Positions 1 to 6,410 of a DNA stretch of 64,000 nt are shown here, piece by piece. The position numbers were made by a program, and so were the translations under genes. The stretch is taken from positions 124,001 through 188,000 of the forward strand of contig NZ_JAAJTJ010000002.1 of assembly GCF_011030405.1 (NCBI RefSeq). Direction: 5' to 3'. Every line of letters begins with the position of its first letter. The first letter of the stretch is position 1. Source of the stretch: Parapedobacter sp. SGR-10. Its GTDB lineage: Bacteria; Bacteroidota; Bacteroidia; Sphingobacteriales; Sphingobacteriaceae. The notes beneath the pieces are model-generated. The model saw only the letters and a program-made list of their open reading frames with translations. It ran no database searches and was not told the DNA's origin.

Positions 1-167
1 CTATCGATCTCCAAACGTTCTATATGATTTGGCAGATCAGGAATCTCTCTCCGCCATGGGGCATAGACGGTATCTAGAAATAGCTCAAATGTGTTTCCCA
101 TATCCCACAGGTCATTGGTAAGTGATCCAGACCGCAAATTTATAGGGAGAAAACCAAAAAGAAGCAT
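1..167 (-). CDS. Partial reading frame at left edge, possibly an AraC-type regulator fragment
   Basis: A minus-strand frame opens at an ATG at 165-167, with an in-frame TGA just upstream at 180-182, and runs off the left edge. The 55 or so visible codons (GFLPINLRSGSLTND near the start, then NTFELFLDTVYAPW) have protein-like composition. The pattern of a Leu/Asn-rich helix followed by an aromatic acidic helix faintly resembles the second half of the N-terminal domain of DUF6597/AraC-type Bacteroidota regulators, which would normally be preceded by more than 100 residues. If so, the gene is 5'-truncated or decayed. The assignment is weak; it may also be an unrelated small protein. Confidence 0.25.
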   Translation of the reverse strand, partial: MLLFGFLPINLRSGSLTNDLWDMGNTFELFLDTVYAPWRREIPDLPNHIERLEID

Positions 168-422
168 TCTTTTCGTATATCACATGTTTTTCCGGTAGGA
201 TGGCTTTAAGATCTTCGTAGAACGGCTTTTTCCTTCGCAGGGGTATCCGCGAAATCGTGTGCTCGGGCAAAGGCCTTCCTGTCGACAACGTACGATTTTA
301 TTCTTTTTGCCCGAAAAATGTGTTGCATATTGCCGTCGATTAATCAGCGTACGAATGTTTTGGACGTCTGAAATGGCCAATCGGACGAACCAAACGAGTC
401 AACACATGTAAACTAAAAAAAC
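168..422. other. Intergenic stretch without a confident gene
   Basis: About 250 bases with no convincing gene. On the minus strand several short frames look partly protein-like (one of 66 codons at 180-380, and one without an ATG that reads IPLRRKKPFYEDLKAIL), but none is continuous, has a ribosome site or matches a family I know. The picture fits a decayed gene on the minus strand or plain spacer. The last 30 bases are AT-rich and lead into the small ORF at 423. Confidence 0.4.
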
Positions 423-572
423 ATGAAACAAGTTAAAGAACAGACGCCAATCCGCAATCAAGGAATGCAATTGGAGAATGAGGTAATCACATGGACGCAG
501 CTACAAAACGTATTTAATGCGAAGAATCCCAAAAAAGACTGGAAATGTCCGATTGTGACGCCGCGGTTCTAG
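423..572 (+). CDS. Small 49-aa peptide, possible precursor or signal peptide
   Basis: The frame encodes 49 residues, begins MKQVKEQTP, and ends KDWKCPIVTPRF with a single Cys at position 42. The N-terminal two thirds is charged and could act as a leader; the C-terminal ten residues contain the Cys, two Pro, a Trp and a terminal Arg-Phe. There is no signal peptide or membrane segment. It starts seven bases after an A-rich leader (aaaaaac), typical of Bacteroidota initiation. It lies 68 bases upstream of, and co-directional with, an acyltransferase-like gene, then a histidine kinase and a LytTR regulator. That order is what one sees around modified peptides or peptide signals, but no family is recognised and the role is inference. 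It could also be a chance ORF. Confidence 0.45.
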   Translation: MKQVKEQTPIRNQGMQLENEVITWTQLQNVFNAKNPKKDWKCPIVTPRF

Positions 573-640
573 CGGTATAGAATGAGGAGGGGCGAAGAGC
601 GACAGTTAGACGCCTCTCCATTTTTTTACTTTTTACGATC

Positions 641-1528
641 ATGAATAGATATCTAAATGATTGGGACTTTGCACTCTTCAGCGCAAACCTGCACACCTAT
701 ATGCCAGCTATCGGATGGCATGAGCATCCGGAAATCTATACGGACTGGAGACAGTATCATAGTGGAAAGACAGACATAGACCACTGCCCTCCCCTGAGTG
801 ATACCGAAAGACTTCGGGCACTGCCCACGGGCATTGTGGTATTGTTTCATCTGGGACACCATATACAGCTACCTTTACGACTTGCACAAGCGGGGCTATC
901 TTTCGATATTATCCTCGACCGATCGGTATACAGACGATCGCAGCCGCTCTTTGATCGACTGCAGGAGGAGATGGATATACACGGACGTCAGCATGCTTAT
1001 TTATTTAGTGATGACCCGTCTTTGCTCCTGCGCGTACGCGAGCGTTTGCGCAAAGGCAGACATCTGCTGGTCTTTGCAGACGCTGCCTCAGGCGCTGCCT
1101 CGCCATCTACAGCCAAGGACGTACGTGTACCCATTCCCTTCCTGCAGGGAGAGCTGTGGCTTAAAAAAGGTATACCGCTTATGGCTTATTTGTTTGATGT
1201 AGCGCTCTATCCGATCTGCTATCAACATACGACCGAATGCCCGTCGTATGTCCTGCACGAACCTTTGGCTGTGCGAAAGCAGGAAAACCGGGAAGATTTC
1301 ATCCGACGTGCGCTCTGTCAATGCTATGGCCTGCTGGCCGAAACGGTATCCCGTCGCCCTTGGGTATGGGAATGCTGGCCTTATCTGCATAGCAATGGGA
1401 TGCTGCAGATTGTGGACGTGGATATGCTATCGGTCTTGAAAAATGACCCCATGTTGCTGCTCCCTTTGGACAACAAAAATTGCTTATTCGACCGAAGGTA
1501 TTATTATGCGCGAACGTTAACCTTTTGA
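641..1528 (+). CDS. Acyltransferase-like protein (LpxL/HtrB-like fold suspected)
   Basis: This 295-aa protein resembles the lysophospholipid/lipid A acyltransferase superfamily by pattern, not by a full motif. VVLFHLGHH at residues 66-74 sits where LpxL-like enzymes have their histidine block, LRKGRHLLVFADAASG (136-151) matches the segment before the ADQ-type motif, and VPIPFLQG (163-170) matches the conserved P-F-G segment. A canonical HX4D/E is not present, so catalysis may differ or be lost. No N-terminal membrane anchor is seen, unlike true lipid A enzymes (about 300-310 aa). It follows the 49-aa peptide gene by 68 bases and precedes a histidine kinase by 45 bases. I infer it could act on a small substrate such as that peptide or a lipid carrier. 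Confidence 0.45.
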   Translation: MNRYLNDWDFALFSANLHTYMPAIGWHEHPEIYTDWRQYHSGKTDIDHCPPLSDTERLRALPTGIVVLFHLGHHIQLPLRLAQAGLSFDIILDRSVYRRSQPLFDRLQEEMDIHGRQHAYLFSDDPSLLLRVRERLRKGRHLLVFADAASGAASPSTAKDVRVPIPFLQGELWLKKGIPLMAYLFDVALYPICYQHTTECPSYVLHEPLAVRKQENREDFIRRALCQCYGLLAETVSRRPWVWECWPYLHSNGMLQIVDVDMLSVLKNDPMLLLPLDNKNCLFDRRYYYARTLTF

Positions 1529-1573
1529 TGTATTGATTGAATTATTTATCTTTAGGGCACAATAAGCCTATTG

Positions 1574-2632
1574 ATGAAGATCAATCTGTATTATATCACC
1601 TTATGGAATCTGCTCAGCTTTTTTGTGTTTTTGGGCTTGCTGGTAGGGATAAATATATTTCTGACGAACGAAAATATACCTTTCAATCAGATCATAACGG
1701 CGAGTATACTGTTTTGCATAGTGTATGTGATGCTATTTGCTTCCTCCTGGAAGCTTTTGTCTCCGGCCCGGAAAGACCGTGTAGTCGGCATCGTCTGGGC
1801 ATTACTTGTGTTGGCTTTGGTGGCCTGCTATGCATATCCGTTGATCTACGATTGGCTTCCCCGCTTGGGCGTATACTTTCATCGAGTGGACACAGAATTT
1901 GACGTATTGGAGTTTTGGGAGCGAATTATGTGGGCAATGGCTTTTGTCTGGCTATTGAGTGCAGGGGCGGCGACCACATATCGCTATATTGCTTCACGTA
2001 TACAGCTCCGGCAGGCAGCGGCAAAAAGGGATATCTATAGGATCAGGATCGAACGTCTACAGGCACAGTTGGAAACCCGACATTTTTCGCCGCATACGAT
2101 CGAGAATGTCGTGGCCATTACGATGGGTAGACTCACGACCGAAAATAAGGAGGAGTATCTGGATACACTGATGGTGCTGGCAGAGATCTTACATTATGCC
2201 TTACGTATGCAGGATGAACGTGAGACAGCATCTTTTGCGGAAGAGTGGCGACAGGTAGAAAACCTGGTTATGCTGGGCCGGGTCTGCTTTGGGGATGAGG
2301 GTATAGTGCTTCATAGACCGGAGAAACTGCCCGAAGGCCGACTCCCTATGGGCATTTTTGTGATGCCTATGGAGAATGCCCTTAAGTACGCGACGGTGGC
2401 TAGGGACAAAGCAATTGTAATTGACCTGCAACGACACGTGGCGGGGTGGCGCTTTACGGTGACAAATAGCTTTCGGGAAACCAAACGTCAAGGAATATGG
2501 TCAAACAGGACAGGCTTTACACTGCTTCAGCAAAAAATAGAAGGAGGCAACTGGCCGTTGGCCATCGAGCGACAGGAACGAGGTGATACCTTTGTGGTCA
2601 GCATCGTAAGCAACTTGGATAACGAGATTTGA
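1574..2632 (+). CDS. Membrane sensor histidine kinase, LytS/YehU-like but degenerate
   Basis: This 352-aa protein has four predicted membrane segments in the first 140 residues (about 9-31, 40-60, 70-90 and 117-138), then a coiled linker and a kinase domain. The phospho-acceptor region LETRHFSPHTIENVV keeps the Pro-His of the LytS-type HisKA_7 motif (PHFLFN), with His174, but lacks the usual Phe. The N-box appears as MPMENALKYA and a weak G-box as TGFTLLQQKIEGG. ATG at 1574 is preferred to the TTG one codon earlier. The gene ends four bases before the LytTR response regulator, so the two form a pair, and both follow the peptide and acyltransferase-like genes. Membrane sensing of a small ligand is inferred. 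Confidence 0.75.
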   Translation: MKINLYYITLWNLLSFFVFLGLLVGINIFLTNENIPFNQIITASILFCIVYVMLFASSWKLLSPARKDRVVGIVWALLVLALVACYAYPLIYDWLPRLGVYFHRVDTEFDVLEFWERIMWAMAFVWLLSAGAATTYRYIASRIQLRQAAAKRDIYRIRIERLQAQLETRHFSPHTIENVVAITMGRLTTENKEEYLDTLMVLAEILHYALRMQDERETASFAEEWRQVENLVMLGRVCFGDEGIVLHRPEKLPEGRLPMGIFVMPMENALKYATVARDKAIVIDLQRHVAGWRFTVTNSFRETKRQGIWSNRTGFTLLQQKIEGGNWPLAIERQERGDTFVVSIVSNLDNEI

Positions 2633-2636
2633 AGCT

Positions 2637-3362
2637 ATGAAAAAGGAATGTTATACGATCATGATCCTGGACGATATGCTCGACTCGACCCTGTTGCTGC
2701 AGCGTCTGCTCGCAAAGATCGAATATGTACAGATTGTGCATAGGGTAGACAGGCCGGAGCAGGCCTTAAATCTGTTGGACATCCGGCCGGTGGACATCCT
2801 GATACTGGATATGGAAATGCCGGCAATGATGGGGTGGGAATTTGTCAACCTGTTGGACGATCCACCTGTCATACTCGTATTTACCGATCATGCACAGTAC
2901 GGTTTTAAAGCACATGAAATAGGAGCGAGAGGCTATATCTCGAAGATACTGAATTATAACCTCCTCAAAAAAACGATAGATGATGCTATCCGTGAGGTAG
3001 ATTACCGGGACGAACTGACCAAAAATAACAGTACCTGTGTAAAGGTGCGCAATTTTGACACCAAACGGGACGAGATCATCGTACACGAAGATCTCTGCTA
3101 TGCCGAAGTGGACGACAAGATGGTGTCACTGTACTTGAAAGAGGGAAGGGCCATCAATAGCCAGATGTCTCTTTCCAGACTGATGGACGAACTTCCCGAC
3201 AACAAGTTTGTCCGCATCAGTGCAAAGCACATGGTGGGCAAGCACGCCGTCATGTCATGTTGCCGGAAAGAAGTACAGATACGGGGATGCGAGAGTATAT
3301 TGGAGATATTGTATCCAAATGCTTATATAAAGCTACAGCGTATGCTAAGTGAGGACATATAG
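2637..3362 (+). CDS. LytTR family response regulator
   Basis: This 241-aa protein has an N-terminal receiver domain (about residues 5-120) with acidic pair D12-D13, phospho-acceptor D58 in LILDMEMP, the Thr of VFTDHAQYGFKA, and Lys in ARGYISK. A LytTR DNA-binding domain follows (about 140-238; VKVRNFDTKRDEIIV, then FVRISAKHMV). LytTR regulators bind direct repeats upstream of their targets and, in Bacteroidota, pair with LytS-like kinases. It starts four bases after the kinase stop and is surely co-transcribed with it. Its targets are not visible here; autoregulation of the 423-3362 locus is a fair guess. Confidence 0.92.
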   Translation: MKKECYTIMILDDMLDSTLLLQRLLAKIEYVQIVHRVDRPEQALNLLDIRPVDILILDMEMPAMMGWEFVNLLDDPPVILVFTDHAQYGFKAHEIGARGYISKILNYNLLKKTIDDAIREVDYRDELTKNNSTCVKVRNFDTKRDEIIVHEDLCYAEVDDKMVSLYLKEGRAINSQMSLSRLMDELPDNKFVRISAKHMVGKHAVMSCCRKEVQIRGCESILEILYPNAYIKLQRMLSEDI

Positions 3363-3531
3363 GATAGTAGTTTGCCGATCAGGCATTTCCGACCAATATA
3401 GAAACAACAGATTTGATCTAATGGAACTTAGGATATAAACTCTTTTTATTGTATAACGGAGCTCTGAAAATCTTCTAGGGAAAGACCTAGATGCCAGACC
3501 GGGAGCAAGAGAGCTCATAAACCTTTAAATT
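3363..3531. other. Spacer with shared AT-rich word
   Basis: No gene is seen. The spacer holds the 14-base word TTTTTATTGTATAA at about 3443-3456, which recurs at about 6160-6173 upstream of the DUF892 gene and may be part of a promoter. A weak inverted GAGCTC pair flanks the end of the spacer. Confidence 0.3.
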
Positions 3532-3813
3532 ATGAAAGATTGGTTTTACAGGCAGATAGCAGTACTGACAGCTATATACGATATACTCCTTGAAATAAAA
3601 CACCAACACGTCAGAACACACCGCCCCTTAGAACAACGGAAACGGTGGACCAAACAAGAGGTGCTGGACAAACTCAATATGAGCGAATCTACCTACAAAC
3701 GCAACCTAAAAAACGGCTTGCTCCATCCGATCCGTCTGAATGGTATAGATGAATATTTTGAAGAAGATATACTGATGGCGTTGGAAGAAAGCCGACGGCG
3801 TGGGCGGATCTAG
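3532..3813 (+). CDS. Small helix-turn-helix protein (MerR/excisionase-like)
   Basis: This 93-aa protein has an N-terminal helix (FYRQIAVLTAIYDILLEI), a basic hinge (RTHRPLEQRKRW), then TKQEVLDKLNMSESTYKRNL, which is a helix-turn-helix of the MerR/Xis type, and a winged tail GIDEYFEEDILMALEE. Similar small HTH proteins are common in Bacteroidota mobile elements and as stand-alone regulators, and usually bind DNA as excisionase-like or transcription factors. It is alone here, followed by the 21-bp repeat array on its 3' side. No integrase is nearby, so a mobile-element origin is not shown. Confidence 0.65.
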   Translation: MKDWFYRQIAVLTAIYDILLEIKHQHVRTHRPLEQRKRWTKQEVLDKLNMSESTYKRNLKNGLLHPIRLNGIDEYFEEDILMALEESRRRGRI

Positions 3814-3876
3814 TGATGCCTTGATAGTGGAGGCGAATTCCTTTTTGAATAAAACGATGGACATAAACAGGGTTGC

Positions 3877-4190
3877 TTCTACCATAACGCGACTACTGTT
3901 TAGGATAAAGTGCATGTACACTGTGATATAGTATACAGTGTACGTGGCAAAGAATGCAGCGTTTGTTGCAAACTGTACTGCGTTTGCGGCAGACGCACTA
4001 CGGTTTGTTGCAAACGTAGCTGTGACATGCCCGTGACCTACCTGTCAGCCTCCATGTGCATTGACTTTTTGACAAAGTAGTTTGTGTTTTCGACAAAGCA
4101 TGTTGAGTTGGCAGTGAAGCATAAGCTGTTTATGACAAACCGTATGCTGTATATGGCGAAAGCAAAGCTGTAAATGGGGAGTTATGGTAT
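3877..4190. repeat. Degenerate 21-bp tandem repeat array
   Basis: About fifteen units follow each other with a 21-base period and a single 20-base slip at about 4024-4043. Plus-strand units look like gtttgttgcaaactgtactg, gtttatgacaaaccgtatgc and gttttcgacaaagcatgttg; only a core of the form gtttnnngncaaann is shared. On the minus strand almost every unit translates as a heptapeptide of the form xxxF[A/V]xN, for example TATFATN, AVQFATN, STCFVEN and SIRFVIN. The slip changes frame and a stop falls at the upper end (about 4182-4184), and no start codon with a ribosome site is present. It is either a decayed coding repeat or a non-coding array with a codon-length period. Confidence 0.65.
3916..3943. 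repeat. Inverted repeat, 9-bp perfect arms
   Basis: GTACACTGT at 3916-3924 and ACAGTGTAC at 3935-3943 are exact complements around a 10-base AT-rich centre. With one mismatch the arms extend to 12 bases each (3913-3946). It lies inside the 21-bp array, where the units are most diverged, so it may be either a protein-binding site or a by-product of the array. Confidence 0.5.
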
Positions 4191-4206
4191 TTTTTCGTCT
4201 TTGTCC

Positions 4207-4254
4207 GGGTCAAAAAAGACCAAATCGGGTCAAATTGGCTCAAATCGGGTCAAA
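4207..4254. repeat. Decamer tandem repeat (CAAATCGGGT)
   Basis: The word GGGTCAAA starts at 4207, 4227 and 4247, exactly 20 bases apart, with a variant GGCTCAAA at 4237, so the stretch is a 10-base tandem repeat of CAAATCGGGT with one odd unit. It sits directly after the 21-bp array and about 110 bases before the fibronectin III gene. Confidence 0.6.
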
Positions 4255-4361
4255 ACTTCATTTCTATTTCATGCTATGTATATGTTTGTCCTGTTCGATC
4301 TCGCGAGGAGAACGTGCTTGGGGCCTATAGCTTACGGCCTAAAGCTTAAAACACAAAAAAA

Positions 4362-4991
4362 ATGGCAACAAAAGCAAAAGCGCTTATCAGTTTTTCACGG
4401 ATGAAAGACGATAAGCTCGTGGTCGCCGCCAATACGATCATCGGCGCCATGACGAACAATCCAAACTATCCACAGCCTTCGCCAGACCTAGCGGACATTC
4501 AGCTGCTGTTGGATGATTTTACAGCTAAACTTGCTGCATCCCGCAAGCGAGGCTCACCGGAAGACACCGCTCTCAAGAAAGAAAGTAAGGAGCCTTTGGC
4601 CGAAGCCTTACAACAATTGGCCTATTATGTCAATTCAGTGGCCAAAGGGCATCTTTCAACTCTATTGAGTTCAGGCTTCCCGACCAATAGCCAAGGCGGA
4701 TCTGAGCTTGTGCCGCTGCCCGTAGAATCTGTACGGCTGAGCGATGGCCGACAGTCCGGCCAGGTACGGTTGGATTTTGGTAAGCAGAGGGGTATCAGGG
4801 TATATGAATATCGCTGCCGCAAAGCAGGCAATCCTGAAGAAGCTTGGAGCGATAGGCTGTCCACCACGTCCTCACGTGGCAATATCATTGCTCCGCTAGA
4901 AACAGGGCAACAGTACGAAGTACAGGTGCGTGCCGTGAATACGCAGGGTCCCGGAGACTGGAGCCAGACCGCCAGTATATTGGTGAGGTAA
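4362..4991 (+). CDS. Fibronectin type III domain protein
   Basis: This 209-aa protein has an N-terminal helical part (1-115; SFSRMKDDKLVVAANTI, then ADIQLLLDDFTAKLAASR) and a C-terminal fibronectin III domain (about 120-209; VYEYRCRK, then ETGQQYEVQVRAVNTQGPGDW). There is no signal peptide, so it is either cytoplasmic or exported by another route. Proteins of this layout are frequent in Bacteroidota beside DUF5675 genes, as here (5070). I do not know an established function; a structural or phage-derived role is a guess. The start at 4362 follows an A-rich leader. The upstream 40 bases carry the words CCTATAGCTTA and CCTAAAGCTTA, a repeat type also seen near 27300. Confidence 0.8.
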   Translation: MATKAKALISFSRMKDDKLVVAANTIIGAMTNNPNYPQPSPDLADIQLLLDDFTAKLAASRKRGSPEDTALKKESKEPLAEALQQLAYYVNSVAKGHLSTLLSSGFPTNSQGGSELVPLPVESVRLSDGRQSGQVRLDFGKQRGIRVYEYRCRKAGNPEEAWSDRLSTTSSRGNIIAPLETGQQYEVQVRAVNTQGPGDWSQTASILVR

Positions 4992-5009
4992 GAGGGGAAT
5001 TAACAATAC

Positions 5010-5037
5010 GTAGAGACGCAATGCATTGCGTCTCTAC
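5010..5037. repeat. REP-like 28-base palindrome, copy A
   Basis: A perfect 28-base palindrome with the 12-base arm GTAGAGACGCAA and centre TGCA (central four), placed between the fibronectin III and DUF5675 genes. The right flank (acaaaacaatatcaaaaaa) is nearly the same as that of copy B at 5691, and both copies stand just before a start codon. It could fold into a hairpin in RNA. Confidence 0.85.
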
Positions 5038-5069
5038 AAAACAATATCAAAAAATAATCACCCTATACA

Positions 5070-5489
5070 ATGACACAAATGACCCTCGTCCTCCGACGGA
5101 AATACGGAGCACAGGGAACCAACGGAACGATCACCTTTGGCGGTGAACATATCTGCCACACGATAGAGCTGCCATGGTACAACAACATTCCCCGGCTGAG
5201 CTGTATCCCCGAGGGACGGTATAAACTCGAAAAAAGGATATACAGCAAGCACGGCGAACAGATCGGCATACCTGCCGTACTGGGCAGGGAGGCCATCCTG
5301 ATCCATGCCGCCAACGATGCGATGAAGGAACTGCATGGCTGCATCGCCCCGGTCACCGTTCACACGGACGAAGGCCGAGGTACCGACAGCCGCAAGGCAC
5401 TGGAAAGGCTGAAAGCCCTGGTCTACAGCCTCTGGGATATGGACGGGGAAGTGTTCTTGCAGATCAAGGATGGTATGCATAAAGATTAA
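5070..5489 (+). CDS. DUF5675 family protein
   Basis: This 139-aa protein matches DUF5675 over its length. It has the diagnostic run of a Thr-Phe-Gly turn, then CHTIELPWYNNIPRLSCIP followed by EGRYKLEKR, and the later conserved ILIHAANDAMKELHGCIAPV. There is no signal peptide or membrane segment. The molecular role of the family is unknown; members are common in Bacteroidota genomes and their phages, often near small membrane proteins, as here. The histidine in LIHAAN and the paired Cys residues could form a catalytic or metal site, but that is conjecture. It lies between two REP-like palindromes and is probably part of a unit with 4362, 5744 and 5994. Confidence 0.85.
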   Translation: MTQMTLVLRRKYGAQGTNGTITFGGEHICHTIELPWYNNIPRLSCIPEGRYKLEKRIYSKHGEQIGIPAVLGREAILIHAANDAMKELHGCIAPVTVHTDEGRGTDSRKALERLKALVYSLWDMDGEVFLQIKDGMHKD

Positions 5490-5690
5490 GGATCCCGCTT
5501 TGGAGGTACCGCCCGTTTGTCTTCTCATAACCTTTGTAGACCGCTATCCCCCTCTTGAGGGGGAAGGGGGAGGAAAAAACGGCATGCGACAGGAGTCGCG
5601 CGCCAGCCATGGGGGAAAAAAAGCACGTCATCCCGATCTCGAATCGGGATATGTAACCTACAAATACTTGCGTACAAATCTTGTAAACCC
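5490..5690. other. Repeat-rich spacer
   Basis: No gene is seen. The spacer holds CCCCCTCTTGAGGGGG at about 5549-5564 and a hairpin with 8-base arms ATCCCGAT / ATCGGGAT at 5630-5650, preceded by acgtc. This is the GTCATCCCGA type of intergenic hairpin widespread in Bacteroidota, and it could end transcription of the DUF5675 gene. Confidence 0.5.
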
Positions 5691-5718
5691 GTAGAGACGC
5701 AAAATCTTGCGTCTCTAC
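5691..5718. repeat. REP-like 28-base palindrome, copy B
   Basis: The same 12-base arm as copy A (GTAGAGACGCAA) with a four-base centre AATC, ending 25 bases before the ATG at 5744. The shared flank acaatacaatattaaaaaa suggests copies A and B were duplicated together with their leader. Confidence 0.85.
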
Positions 5719-5743
5719 AATACAATATTAAAAAAAACTAGAC

Positions 5744-5938
5744 ATGAAAAAAATAATCCACACATTGAGCAAGGCCGTACAGTTGGTACTGGCCGCTCCG
5801 GTCAAATTGCCTGCCAAGGTCGTGCAGGTCGTCAAATATGTAGCTGTAGCACTCGGTATCCTCGAGACCGTGGTCGGAAGGGAGGAGCAGCAAACGCCAC
5901 AAACAGGAGAGGAGGATGGCGGTGAGGCCGCTGAATAA
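5744..5938 (+). CDS. Small amphipathic protein, 64 aa
   Basis: The 64 residues form a basic hydrophobic helix (VQLVLAAPVKLPAKVVQVVKYVAVALGI) followed by an acidic tail (REEQQTPQTGEEDGGEAAE). The middle could be a membrane segment or an amphipathic helix. No family is recognised. It starts 25 bases after REP copy B and its 3' end overlaps the longest possible form of the next gene. Its place after DUF5675 and before another one-helix protein recalls a phage holin or spanin arrangement, but no other phage gene is present. Confidence 0.55.
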   Translation: MKKIIHTLSKAVQLVLAAPVKLPAKVVQVVKYVAVALGILETVVGREEQQTPQTGEEDGGEAAE

Positions 5939-5993
5939 CGTACAGACGGGTACCCTTGGCGGTACCCTCTGTTCGATAATGGGCAGCATCACG

Positions 5994-6107
5994 ATGGATG
6001 ACATCGTCAAAACCGTCGTTCTGGCCGCCATAGGCGCAGTGACGAGCTATATCATCAGCTATTTTTTGAGCAGAGACAAACGAGACTCCCGTAAGCTAAG
6101 GAAATAA
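5994..6107 (+). CDS. Tiny one-helix membrane protein
   Basis: From ATG 5994 it is 37 aa: MDDIVKTVV, then a membrane helix (VVLAAIGAVTSYIISYFL) and a basic tail RDKRDSRKLRK. Starts further upstream at 5916 (63 aa, overlapping the previous gene) and 5979 are possible. I prefer 5994 because the segment before it contains a GGGTACC/GGTACCC inverted repeat (about 5949-5968) that looks non-coding. One helix plus a strongly positive tail fits holin-like or membrane-anchor peptides. The function is unknown. Confidence 0.5.
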   Translation: MDDIVKTVVLAAIGAVTSYIISYFLSRDKRDSRKLRK

Positions 6108-6410
6108 CCATATACATAAGAGGCGAAATGGGAGGATTCGTTGGGGTAATAACTTGATTTTTATTGTATAAAATAGAAGCAGGATGATGTCATACCTTGA
6201 TGATCGTAAATGCGTCTACTCCCTATGTGATTGTTCAGCTTAGGTGTCACCATATAATGGCGGGACTATAACCGGAAGGTCTGCATATCTCTCATTTGGG
6301 AAAACAATCGAAAGACTTAATTGTCTGTATATATATAGCTTAAGCAGGAGCCGAGTAGGGTCTGCGCTTTCGATTATAAACATTTGTTAAATAATTAAAC
6401 ATTTACGATT
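6108..6410. other. Long spacer upstream of the DUF892 gene
   Basis: About 300 bases without a gene. It contains the word TTTTTATTGTATAA at about 6160-6173, also found upstream of 3532, and an AT-rich leader just before the start at 6411. A promoter for the stress-type protein downstream is likely somewhere here, but I cannot place it. Confidence 0.35.

Noticed and set aside
582..644. 20-codon ORF overlapping the acyltransferase-like start by ATGA
   Set aside because: Too short, with composition like the T-rich leader; no sign of conservation can be judged.
3904..4080. Plus-strand Cys-rich frame (SVCCKLYCVCGRRTTVCCKR)
   Set aside because: It has no ATG and arises from the repeated word gtttgttgcaaac of the 21-bp array; the minus-strand heptad reading explains the pattern better.
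3877..4254. Possible CRISPR or integron repeat region
   Set aside because: Units abut each other, no conserved spacer or integrase/Cas gene is present.
4174..4404. 76-codon plus-strand ORF overlapping the fibronectin III start
   Set aside because: Composition is dominated by the decamer repeat and leader sequence, and it overlaps the well-supported start at 4362.
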